In this document: piece by piece, positions 1-6,049 of the stretch | Layout: every line of letters begins with the position of its first letter | Numbering within the stretch: position 1 is the first letter of the stretch | Origin: Methanomassiliicoccales archaeon | Lineage (GTDB): Archaea > Thermoplasmatota > Thermoplasmata > Methanomassiliicoccales > JACIVX01 | Assembly: GCA_028682925.1 (NCBI GenBank) | Contig: JAJRAG010000041.1 | Span: 1 to 8,574 of the forward strand | Direction of reading: 5' to 3' | DNA length: 8,574 nucleotides | Program-made: the position numbers and the translations under genes | Notes under the pieces: model-generated | Told to the model about the DNA's origin: nothing | The model's database searches: none | What the model saw: the letters and a program-made list of their open reading frames with translations, nothing else

Positions 1-248
1 ACTCGGACCAGTTCCGTGTCCGTAAGGACCCTTATGAAATCAGACTGAACTAGATCCTTAATCTTGTCGTTTGAAAGGCAGACGTCGCATCTGACGCACT
101 CGGTAACACCCTTGCAACATAGCTCCGACACCCGTCCTCCAATCGTCGGTGATTTCTCCGCTATCGTCGAGAAGATGCCTCGTTTCGCAAGGCCGAGCGC
201 CACGGTGATTCCAGCCGTTCCCCCACCCACTATCAGGACTTGCGCCAA
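1..248 (-). CDS. HdrA-like FAD-dependent oxidoreductase, N-terminal part (cut by window edge)
   Basis: Only the first 82 or so residues are present; the gene runs off the left edge. The protein opens almost at once with a dinucleotide-binding Rossmann motif (VLIVGGGTAGI, residues 4-14), followed by an acidic residue in AEK and an IGGR segment. That order matches the FAD domain of heterodisulfide reductase subunit A (HdrA) and its relatives. HdrA then has a short cysteine motif; here it is richer, with Cys at 44, 45, 51, 54 and 57 (CC-X5-C-X2-C-X2-C), able to hold an iron-sulfur cluster. Canonical HdrA carries an Fe-S domain before the flavin domain, and that is absent here, so this is a paralogue rather than classical HdrA. 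TTG at 246-248 is chosen because GGAGGTG lies 5 nt upstream and an in-frame stop lies at 282-284 with no better start between. It is probably cytosolic electron transfer; partner and donor are unknown. Confidence 0.72.
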   Translation of the reverse strand, partial: MAQVLIVGGGTAGITVALGLAKRGIFSTIAEKSPTIGGRVSELCCKGVTECVRCDVCLSNDKIKDLVQSDFIRVLTDTELVR

Positions 249-253
249 CTCAG

Positions 254-260
254 CACCTCC
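254..260 (-). promoter_or_regulatory. Ribosome binding site fixing a TTG start
   Basis: GGAGGTG on the minus strand, a full match to the archaeal 16S tail complement, sits 5 nt before TTG at 248-246. No in-frame ATG or GTG lies between this start and the upstream stop, so the site decides the start of the HdrA-like gene. Confidence 0.7.
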
Positions 261-350
261 CTGAGGTGCAGCACTGAGACTTCATTTCGTGATATCGAAA
301 GGTCTGGGAACGGGAGTCGAGTGGCATGGGGTTTACGAACAAGATGCATA

Positions 351-359
351 TTATAAATA
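351..359. promoter_or_regulatory. TATA-box-like element in divergent intergenic region
   Basis: TTATAAATA is the best TATA-like string between the divergent HdrA-like and deacetylase genes. Read on the minus strand it is also TATA-like and would place a transcript start near 325, giving the HdrA-like gene a leader of about 75 nt. Read on the plus strand it would give the deacetylase a leader of about 100 nt. The sequence alone does not settle which gene uses it. The rest of 249-485 holds no convincing gene. Confidence 0.45.
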
Positions 360-456
360 GGTTGTGCGAGACGCTGGACCGTCGCAACGTCCTGGATATC
401 GGTTCCCTATCCTTACTGATCCGGTTCCTAAGTTGGCGTGACATCCGCGACAATTG

Positions 457-464
457 TTATCTAT
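457..464 (+). promoter_or_regulatory. Possible TATA element for a leaderless deacetylase transcript
   Basis: TTATCTAT is centred about 26 nt before the ATG at 486, the distance expected when transcription begins at the start codon in archaea. No ribosome site precedes that ATG, which fits a leaderless message. The match is imperfect, and an inverted repeat (ATGCA/TGCAT, 469-482) lies just downstream. Confidence 0.35.
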
Positions 465-485
465 TATCATGCATATTTGCATACG

Positions 486-1319
486 ATGCGCTGCGCCGCC
501 ATGACTGTGGACGTCGACAGGGACGTCAACTTAGCGGAAAAGGGCAGAATCGGCGGGGTCTCTAGAGAGAGGGATGGGAATGACTCTCCAAGGTTCAAGT
601 CGGCGGCGAAAGGACTCAAGCTGATCGTCTCGATTCTCGAGGATCTTGGGATCCATGGGACGTTCTTCATCGAGGCCGAGACTGCCAGGGAGATATCCAA
701 GACGACTGATTTGAGGAGCCTTCTTCGATCACATGAGATCGCCGCGCACGGCATCATGCACGAAGATCTCACCGGCGCCGATAGCCGCGTAAGGCTCACC
801 ACGCAGCAAATCGAGGAGATAATCGTCGGTGGTGCCAATTCCCTGAAGGAGGTCTTGAAACGCAGACCTGTAGGTTTTCGTGCGCCATATCTTCACATCG
901 ATGACAGCGTTCTGCGGCTATTGGCACAGGAAGGCTATATCTATGATTCATCCATAGTCCGCAGACAGGATAGGGGTGAGGTGTATCCCTACAGGGTGTT
1001 CGGTCCTTTGATTGAAGCACCCATCTATTCAGGGTCTGACAAGGAAGGAAAGAAACTTGTCTCCTATCTCTGGTCTCTTCACGAAAGGGAGAGGAACATC
1101 AGCGATTACGAGTACATGGTCTCGAAGTTCAGCGCCGGTCTTCTCGTTCTTGCGACTCACAGCTGGCATATGGTCGAGAGCTACAATGATGGCCTGCTAT
1201 CTGAGAAGAAAGCATCGGACAACATGAAATGGGTCCGTACGATCATCCAGGGAGCGATCGACCGTGGCATCGAGTTCATGACCATCGAGGAGTACATCGA
1301 AGAACGAATGGGCGATTGA
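486..1319 (+). CDS. Polysaccharide deacetylase family protein (CE4/NodB-like fold)
   Basis: A 277-residue metal-dependent deacetylase of the CE4 superfamily, which removes N- or O-acetyl groups from sugars or related amides. The order of motifs is diagnostic. VDVDRD near the N-terminus (residues 8-13) supplies the catalytic base and a metal-binding Asp. HGIMH (88-92) supplies the two metal-binding His. GFRAPY follows at 130-135, and a late THSWHM (224-229) supplies the final active-site His. There is no signal peptide or membrane segment, so it looks cytosolic, unlike many bacterial cell-wall deacetylases. Its substrate could be a nucleotide sugar, a lipid-linked glycan or a small molecule; the sequence does not say. 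The open frame extends upstream to GTG 438, but the extra 16 residues lie before the first core strand, so ATG 486 is preferred (ATG 501 is also possible). It converges on fhs. Confidence 0.8.
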   Translation: MRCAAMTVDVDRDVNLAEKGRIGGVSRERDGNDSPRFKSAAKGLKLIVSILEDLGIHGTFFIEAETAREISKTTDLRSLLRSHEIAAHGIMHEDLTGADSRVRLTTQQIEEIIVGGANSLKEVLKRRPVGFRAPYLHIDDSVLRLLAQEGYIYDSSIVRRQDRGEVYPYRVFGPLIEAPIYSGSDKEGKKLVSYLWSLHERERNISDYEYMVSKFSAGLLVLATHSWHMVESYNDGLLSEKKASDNMKWVRTIIQGAIDRGIEFMTIEEYIEERMGD

Positions 1320-1331
1320 CGACATCGATCA

Positions 1332-1352
1332 CCTCATCTTGGATTGATGAGG
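1332..1352. terminator. Hairpin between convergent genes
   Basis: CCTCATC (1332-1338) and GATGAGG (1346-1352) form a perfect 7-bp stem with a 7-nt loop in the 83-bp gap between the 3' ends of the deacetylase gene and fhs. It could help end or stabilise transcripts from either side. No long T-run follows, so a terminator role is inferred from position only. Confidence 0.35.
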
Positions 1353-1402
1353 AAGAATCGAATTGGTACTGTTTCTTCGAACGGACACATTTTGAGGCGG
1401 GT

Positions 1403-3160
1403 CTAGAACAGACCTCTGATGTTGCCCTTTTCGTCCACGTCGATGTCCATGTAGCCGGGATGCGATGCTAGGCCCGGCATGGTGCTCATCTTTCCCAGTA
1501 GCGGATATATGAAGCCAGCTCCCACGCTCGCTCTGACCTCTCTGATCGGTATTGAGAATCCTTTTGGAACGCCCTTCAAGTCTGGATCGTGGCTCAGGCT
1601 GAGGTGGGTCTTCGCCATGCAGATTGGCAACCTCCCGAACCCAGCATTCTCGTAAGACTCTATCTGTTTCTCAGCCAGTGGTGTATATGTTACCCCATCG
1701 GCGCCGTAGATCTCAGTGGCAATGCATTCGATTTTCTTCTTTATTGACCATTCGAGTGGATACAGGAACTTGAATTGTGATGGTCTCTTGCATGCTTCTA
1801 CGACCAGCTTCGCAAGTTGCCTCGCCCCTTTTCCGCCATCGGCCCAGTGCGTACATTTCGCTGCGTCTTCTGCTCCTTCTTTGACGGCATATTTGCGTAT
1901 CATTTCCAGTTCGGCAGTCGTATCGGTCTCAAACGCATTGACCGCGACGACCACGGGTATTCCGAATCGCCGGGCGTTCCTTATGTGGGCTCCAAGGTTT
2001 CCCAGTCCAATCTCCAAAAGGTCCAGGTTCTCGTTCGTGTAGGCTTTGTCTAGCGGAACTCCAGGTTTCACTTTCGGGCCTCCGCCGTGCATCTTCAATG
2101 CGCGCACCGTAGCAACGAGGACGACCGCATTTGGAGTCAGACGGGAGTAACGACACTTGATGTCAAAGAATTTCTCCATGCCAATATCGGCGCCGAAGCC
2201 GCTCTCAGTGACGACATAGTCGGCACATCGCAGTGCAATCTGGTCGGCTATGATACTGCTGTTACCGTGCGCAATGTTTGCAAACGGCCCTGCGTGCACG
2301 AAAGCTGGCTGTCCTTCGAGCGTCTGCATAAGGTTAGGCATGATCGTATCTTTCATAAGCGCCATAACGGCGCCTGCGATCCTGAGCCGCTCCAGCGTGA
2401 CAGGCATACTCTTCCGGTCAAGTCCGATGACGACGCGACCTATTCTCTGACGCATATCCTGCGGGCTCGTCGTGAGTGCCAATATGGCCATAAGCTCGCT
2501 CGCCACGCTGATGTCGTATCCAGTCTTCCTCGGAAATATGGGGCTCGGCGTGCCGTCCTCTCTCATAGCATCGTTGAAACCGATTTGAATCTCCCTCAGG
2601 CTGCGGTCGCAGACGTCCACGACCCGATTCCACGTTATCGTCTCCGGGTCGATGTCAATACGGGTCAGACCTTTTCTCTGCAATTGCTCGTTTGTCTGGG
2701 TGCTTTCGTGATACATTCGACTGTCGATGGCGGCCGCAACGAGATTATGAGATACAGTGATCGCGTGAATATCACCAGTCAAGTGAAGATTGAAGTTCTC
2801 CATCGGGATGATCTGGCTGTATCCTCCTCCAGCTGCTCCCCCTTTGATGTTGAATGTCGGGCCCATGCTAGGCTGTCGAATACATGCGGCAACGCTCTTT
2901 CCAAGTTCCGTGCCAAGTGCCTGGACCAGACCAATGGTTGTAGTCGTCTTGCCCTCACCGAGAGGGGTCGGGGTGATGGCTGTGACGTCAATGTACTTCC
3001 CTTGAGATCGATCGGCGAACTTCTTCAGTACTTCCAGATGGACCTTCGCTATGTACTTTCCATGAAACTCCAGATCGTCCGCAGCCAATCCAATTCTTGC
3101 TGCGATGTCAACAATCGGTCGAGTATCTGCTCCTTGGGCTATCTCGATGTCGCTCTTCAA
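1403..3160 (-). CDS. fhs: Formate--tetrahydrofolate ligase (10-formyl-THF synthetase)
   Basis: Fhs uses ATP to join formate to tetrahydrofolate, giving 10-formyl-THF in the cytosol. The protein is about 585 residues, slightly longer than the usual 555-560. The nucleotide-binding loop TPLGEGKTTTT is at residues 65-75. The family signature around RQPSMGPTFNIKGGAAGGGY is at about 95-114, followed by HLTGDIHAI. ESGFGADIGMEKFFDIKCR is at 319-337, a Trp in the folate-site region at about 439, and the C-terminal GFIYPLLGKMSTMPGL ends in a typical GLF tail. The extra length includes a lysine/proline-rich loop near 361-372. The frame stays open upstream to 3220, but an ATG at 3202 would lie inside the TATA element; TTG at 3158-3160 with an upstream GGGAGG matches the family N-terminus (LKSDIEIAQ). 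The stop is TAG. It is divergent from folD, which takes the next steps of the pathway. Confidence 0.96.
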   Translation of the reverse strand: MKSDIEIAQGADTRPIVDIAARIGLAADDLEFHGKYIAKVHLEVLKKFADRSQGKYIDVTAITPTPLGEGKTTTTIGLVQALGTELGKSVAACIRQPSMGPTFNIKGGAAGGGYSQIIPMENFNLHLTGDIHAITVSHNLVAAAIDSRMYHESTQTNEQLQRKGLTRIDIDPETITWNRVVDVCDRSLREIQIGFNDAMREDGTPSPIFPRKTGYDISVASELMAILALTTSPQDMRQRIGRVVIGLDRKSMPVTLERLRIAGAVMALMKDTIMPNLMQTLEGQPAFVHAGPFANIAHGNSSIIADQIALRCADYVVTESGFGADIGMEKFFDIKCRYSRLTPNAVVLVATVRALKMHGGGPKVKPGVPLDKAYTNENLDLLEIGLGNLGAHIRNARRFGIPVVVAVNAFETDTTAELEMIRKYAVKEGAEDAAKCTHWADGGKGARQLAKLVVEACKRPSQFKFLYPLEWSIKKKIECIATEIYGADGVTYTPLAEKQIESYENAGFGRLPICMAKTHLSLSHDPDLKGVPKGFSIPIREVRASVGAGFIYPLLGKMSTMPGLASHPGYMDIDVDEKGNIRGLF

Positions 3161-3170
3161 AGAAAGTCTC

Positions 3171-3176
3171 CCTCCC
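3171..3176 (-). promoter_or_regulatory. Ribosome binding site supporting the TTG start of fhs
   Basis: GGGAGG on the minus strand lies 10 nt before TTG 3160-3158. Together with the TATA element at 3201-3208, which predicts a transcript start near 3178, it leaves a leader of only about 18 nt and rules against the upstream ATG at 3202. Confidence 0.6.
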
Positions 3177-3200
3177 TTTTTTCGACGAATACGGATTGAC

Positions 3201-3208
3201 ATATAAGA
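3201..3208 (-). promoter_or_regulatory. TATA element of fhs
   Basis: Read on the minus strand the string is TCTTATAT within an AT-rich patch. It is centred about 44 nt before the TTG start, so transcription would begin just ahead of the ribosome site at 3171-3176. Confidence 0.5.
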
Positions 3209-3286
3209 ATAATTGCACAATGATTGGATGATGAGACATTGTCGTTGTTCGAGCCTCTTCCACTACTTCTCATAGAAACTGAAAAA

Positions 3287-3297
3287 GCATTAAGTAA
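3287..3297 (+). promoter_or_regulatory. TATA/BRE-like element of folD
   Basis: GCATTAAGTA preceded by an A-rich tract (GAAAAA, 3281-3286), as in an archaeal BRE plus TATA pair. A transcript start about 25 nt on (near 3318) would give a short leader carrying AAGGTGG (3324-3330) before ATG 3335. Confidence 0.45.
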
Positions 3298-3334
3298 AGT
3301 CTCACATCTACCCACACCGAAACAAGGTGGTAGG

Positions 3335-4222
3335 ATGCCGGCCAAGATCATCGATGGCAATGAGATTGCCAGTGAGATTCGCAATGAACTGAAGAAGAGC
3401 ATAGCTGGGCTGAAATCGAAGGGAGTCATTCCTGGATTGACTGTCGTCTTGGTTGGAGATGATCCAGCATCGCAAGTCTATGTAAGAATGAAGGGGAAGG
3501 CCTGTGAGGAACTCGGTCTATATTCCGAAACGATAAGGCTGCCGGCGGACCACAAGGAAGACGATCTTCTGAAGCTGATCGACGACCTCAATGCAAATCC
3601 GAGGATTCATGGGATTCTGGTGCAACTACCATTGCCGGATCATATAGACGAGACGAAGATTCTGGACAGGATAAGTCCTGAAAAGGATGTGGATGGCTTC
3701 CATCCCGTGAACGTCGGGAAAATGCTCATCGGTGATCCCGGATTCCTGCCCTGCACACCTCATGGGGTTCAGGAGCTGCTGATCCGGAGTGGCAACAGTC
3801 CAGAAGGAAAGCACGTTGTTGTGGTAGGTAGAAGCAACATCGTTGGGAAGCCAGTCGCTGCCATTCTGATGCAAAAGAAGAAAGGCGCGAATGCGACGGT
3901 CACAGTGTGTCACTCCAGGACGAAGGATTTGCCCTCCATCACCAGGCAGGGCGACATCGTCATAGCTGCCATGGGGGTTCCGCAGTTCATAAAAGCAGAC
4001 ATGGTCAAGGATGGTGCTGTTGTCATCGACGTCGGAGTGAACCGAGTCGACGATTCGTCGGCGAAGAAGGGATATAGGCTGGTCGGCGACGTCGACTTCG
4101 AAGCCGTCAAGGAGAAAGCCTCCGCCATTACGCCCGTACCAGGGGGTGTCGGGCCGATGACTATTGTCATGCTGATAAAGAATACCGTGATTTCCGCCGA
4201 GAGGACCACTGAACATCAATGA
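3335..4222 (+). CDS. folD: Bifunctional methylene-THF dehydrogenase / methenyl-THF cyclohydrolase
   Basis: FolD interconverts 5,10-methylene-THF, 5,10-methenyl-THF and 10-formyl-THF using NAD(P). At 295 residues it has normal family length. The catalytic YVRMKGKAC motif places Tyr49 and the active-site Lys53 as in characterised FolD. VQLPLP is at 96-101, the PEKDVDGFHP folate-site segment near 115-124, the cofactor-binding VVGRSNIVGKP at 163-173, and PVPGGVGPMT at 267-276. All key residues appear intact. The frame is open back to 3224, but those 37 residues do not belong to the family and cross the putative promoter; ATG 3335, preceded by AAGGTGG, gives the standard N-terminus (AKIIDGNEIA). 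It stands head to head with fhs, so the two promoters share a 174-bp region and could be co-regulated. Together they carry formate to methylene-THF for serine, thymidylate or purine synthesis. Confidence 0.97.
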   Translation: MPAKIIDGNEIASEIRNELKKSIAGLKSKGVIPGLTVVLVGDDPASQVYVRMKGKACEELGLYSETIRLPADHKEDDLLKLIDDLNANPRIHGILVQLPLPDHIDETKILDRISPEKDVDGFHPVNVGKMLIGDPGFLPCTPHGVQELLIRSGNSPEGKHVVVVGRSNIVGKPVAAILMQKKKGANATVTVCHSRTKDLPSITRQGDIVIAAMGVPQFIKADMVKDGAVVIDVGVNRVDDSSAKKGYRLVGDVDFEAVKEKASAITPVPGGVGPMTIVMLIKNTVISAERTTEHQ

Positions 4223-4247
4223 TGCGATGCTGAGGACTTCATTTCCC

Positions 4248-4275
4248 TCCACCTATCGAGAACATGCTAGGTGGA
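4248..4275 (+). terminator. Stable hairpin between folD and kptA
   Basis: TCCACCTA (4248-4255) pairs perfectly with TAGGTGGA (4268-4275), an 8-bp stem with a 12-nt loop, 26 nt after the folD stop and 33 nt before kptA. It may terminate folD or shape the kptA leader. No T-tract follows directly. Confidence 0.4.
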
Positions 4276-4307
4276 TCTACTAATCTCGTAACTCATCGGT
4301 GCGCTCA

Positions 4308-5006
4308 ATGGAAAGCCTTAAAGAAAGATATCTGATTCATCATTCAGAAATGCTTAGAGAATGCAAGGAACACGGATATTTCCGCGGTGAAAGCTGCCCC
4401 ATTTGCGGAGATGATGGAAAATTCCTGATGAACGAGCAGGAGCTTGAACAGATAGGCAGAACCATGGCAGGCACGCTTAGGCACTTCCCTGAGAAGTTCG
4501 GGCTCCAGATGGATGATCAGGGATTCGTCAACCTTCGGGATTTCATAGCCGCGCTGAGAACTCATCAGAGAAGATACCACTGGATCCGTCCACATCATAT
4601 CATCGCGATAATCGAGACGGACCCGAAAGGACGGTATCAGGTGAGCAACGACCTGATAAGGGCCACCTACGGGCACACGCTCGATCTCGACCTGAAACTG
4701 CCCACAGAGAACATACCGGACAGGTTGTTCTACCCAACGACTCCTGAGGAAGCGGACATCATTCTTGAAACGGGACTGAAACCCTCCGACAGAAAGCTCG
4801 TCCATCTTTCTAAGACATACCAGGACGCCTTCGCTGCCGGTTCGGTAAGGACCGACTCACCAATAATACTAGCAATTGATACCAGGAAGGCAATTGAGGA
4901 CGGACTGGAGATCCAAAAGGCAGGAAAGACCGTCTTTCTCGCTCGAGAAGTACCCCCCGCCTATCTGAAAAGAGCAGTTCCCGAGCAGGAACCCCCTGCT
5001 GAGTAA
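4308..5006 (+). CDS. kptA: RNA 2'-phosphotransferase (Tpt1/KptA)
   Basis: KptA removes an internal 2'-phosphate from RNA by transferring it to NAD+, giving ADP-ribose 1'',2''-cyclic phosphate and nicotinamide; in eukaryotes this finishes tRNA splicing. The 232-residue protein begins with an archaeal-type zinc-finger segment (Cys19, His22, Cys30, Cys33), then the transferase domain. The Arg-His-Arg-Arg set essential in yeast Tpt1 appears complete: Arg58-His59 in LRHFPEKFGL, Arg118 in IRATYGHT, and Arg181 in GSVRTD. LVHLSKTYQDA is also recognisable. One departure: the usual LYHGT strand reads LFYPT (140-144), losing the His and Gly. The C-terminus ends in a short Pro/Glu tail. ATG 4308 is chosen because GGTG lies 6 nt upstream; an in-frame GTG at 4299 would add only three residues. 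Confidence 0.92.
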   Translation: MESLKERYLIHHSEMLRECKEHGYFRGESCPICGDDGKFLMNEQELEQIGRTMAGTLRHFPEKFGLQMDDQGFVNLRDFIAALRTHQRRYHWIRPHHIIAIIETDPKGRYQVSNDLIRATYGHTLDLDLKLPTENIPDRLFYPTTPEEADIILETGLKPSDRKLVHLSKTYQDAFAAGSVRTDSPIILAIDTRKAIEDGLEIQKAGKTVFLAREVPPAYLKRAVPEQEPPAE

Positions 5007-5017
5007 GAATGAGTTTC

Positions 5018-5041
5018 AAAGGCACTCGGACTTGGCCTTTT
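5018..5041 (+). terminator. Terminator-like hairpin after kptA
   Basis: AAAGGC (5018-5023) pairs with GCCTTT (5035-5040) across an 11-nt loop, and the 3' arm ends in a run of four T. It lies 12 nt after the kptA stop, a sensible place for termination. The T-run is short. Confidence 0.4.
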
Positions 5042-5101
5042 AACCGTTGAGACACTATGCTTCCATCCCGCATTTCTCATTTTCATCCAGGAGACCGATA
5101 G

Positions 5102-5111
5102 TTTGAATATC
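5102..5111 (+). promoter_or_regulatory. Possible TATA element of the DUF2797 gene
   Basis: TTTGAATATC is centred about 26 nt before ATG 5133, which would make the message leaderless. This agrees with the lack of a ribosome site immediately before that ATG. Confidence 0.4.
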
Positions 5112-5132
5112 CGTCCCTGAGACTATGAATCG

Positions 5133-5993
5133 ATGTTCACCCGGGCCGATCGCCTTCTTGTTGAAGGGGAGCGGATCAAATTGCCAAATCACATTATTTC
5201 ATTCTATTGGGACGATTTCACCCCACATTTGGAGGCCTACTCACCCGAAGAGGACGAATTGACGGAAATCGAGCTCTCTTGCGCTGATATGATAATCTCG
5301 GATGACAGGAGATGCGTCGGTCGCTTGGATGAAGATGGTTATCATCCTTGTCCAGGCAATTCCATTGTGAGAAGCTTCTCTCAATGCCCATCATGCGCAT
5401 CGTCCTGGATACCGATCCAGGAATGCATATTCGAGCCTCGTTGCAGTGGCGACAAGTGCGACTGCGATTTTTGCAGAAGGAGGCATGTCGTGTACGCTGC
5501 CTTCACCGGGGATCTTGTGAAAATAGGTATGACGAGCGAATCCAGGCTCCGTAAGAGGGGTATCGAACAGGGTGCGGATGCGATAGCACCCCTTGTCGAC
5601 TGCGAGAATCGAATGGAGGCGAGAAAGTCGGAGAAATGGATCTCTCGTGAATTGGGCGCAAAACAATCAATCGATTCTATAGCTTTCGCGAAATGGCTCA
5701 CTATCCCTCCATCAAGGAATCAGATTGAGAGGATTCATAGCGATCTCATCGAGAGGATAAGACGATGGAGAAAGGACGTTAGGAGCGAGATTGAGATTCT
5801 TGATGGATATCCGACAAGAGAGTTGCCAGCTCATCCTCCAAAGCTTGTGCGAATCGCCGGATTTCACTCGGGCGATACGATATGTGTGAAAGGAAAATAC
5901 CTGGTCTACAAGGACCGGACTAGCGAATCCCCTCTGATGCTGGAGATTGCCGATCTACCTTCGAGATTCATTGGGCGTGTCTCACGAAAGTGA
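5133..5993 (+). CDS. DUF2797 family protein, cysteine-rich, GIY-YIG-like core
   Basis: A 286-residue protein that I assign to DUF2797, a family without an established function. The first 115 residues contain many cysteines (61, 73, 85, 88, 98, 104, 109, 111, 114), including CPSC and a CDCDFC run, and look like one or two zinc or Fe-S sites. Next comes the family core: HVVYAAF (118-124), KIGMT (130-134), and RGIEQGADAIAP (142-153), equivalent to the family's RW(I/V)DQGA. The VY...KIGxT spacing recalls GIY-YIG nucleases, but a catalytic set cannot be confirmed by eye. The C-terminal third has a charged helix (about 195-222) and a beta-rich tail. There is no signal peptide or membrane helix. It lies between kptA and a TiaS-related gene, a weak hint of RNA work. 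Its TGA stop at 5991-5993 abuts the TATA element of the next gene. Confidence 0.75.
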   Translation: MFTRADRLLVEGERIKLPNHIISFYWDDFTPHLEAYSPEEDELTEIELSCADMIISDDRRCVGRLDEDGYHPCPGNSIVRSFSQCPSCASSWIPIQECIFEPRCSGDKCDCDFCRRRHVVYAAFTGDLVKIGMTSESRLRKRGIEQGADAIAPLVDCENRMEARKSEKWISRELGAKQSIDSIAFAKWLTIPPSRNQIERIHSDLIERIRRWRKDVRSEIEILDGYPTRELPAHPPKLVRIAGFHSGDTICVKGKYLVYKDRTSESPLMLEIADLPSRFIGRVSRK

Positions 5994-6002
5994 TTAAATA
6001 TA
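5994..6002 (+). promoter_or_regulatory. TATA element of the DDTD/marker-11-like gene
   Basis: TTAAATATA begins immediately after the stop codon of the DUF2797 gene. A transcript start about 25 nt on leaves a leader of about 26 nt carrying GGAGG (6036-6040) before ATG 6050. This argues against the longer frame that opens at GTG 5990. Confidence 0.55.
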
Positions 6003-6049
6003 GCAAGGACATGCCTATCACCCAGCCGGGAACTTGGAGGGGAATTGGA

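Noticed and set aside
370..450. Possible tRNA-like segment with GGTTCC strings before the deacetylase
   Set aside because: No consistent acceptor stem, D-arm or T-arm could be built, and GGTTCCC is not followed by a T-loop pattern.
250..453. Minus-strand 67-codon frame before the HdrA-like gene
   Set aside because: Arginine/serine-rich, without motif or ribosome site, and spanning the putative promoter. Better read as intergenic DNA.
326..565. Plus-strand frame containing NVLDIGS, which resembles a methyltransferase motif
   Set aside because: The frame overlaps the start of the deacetylase in another phase, has no further methyltransferase motifs and no ribosome site. The match is too short to mean anything.
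2087..3199. Plus-strand open frame of 370 codons opposite fhs
   Set aside because: It is entirely antisense to an intact, highly conserved fhs, has no recognisable motif and crosses the fhs promoter. Long antisense frames are expected from codon bias.
3626..4252. Minus-strand open frame of 208 codons opposite folD
   Set aside because: Antisense to conserved folD sequence, with low-complexity composition and no family resemblance.
5990..6049. Extended start (GTG 5990) of the DDTD gene overlapping the DUF2797 stop
   Set aside because: The added 20 residues are encoded by a TATA-like element and leader, and ATG 6050 has GGAGG at proper distance.
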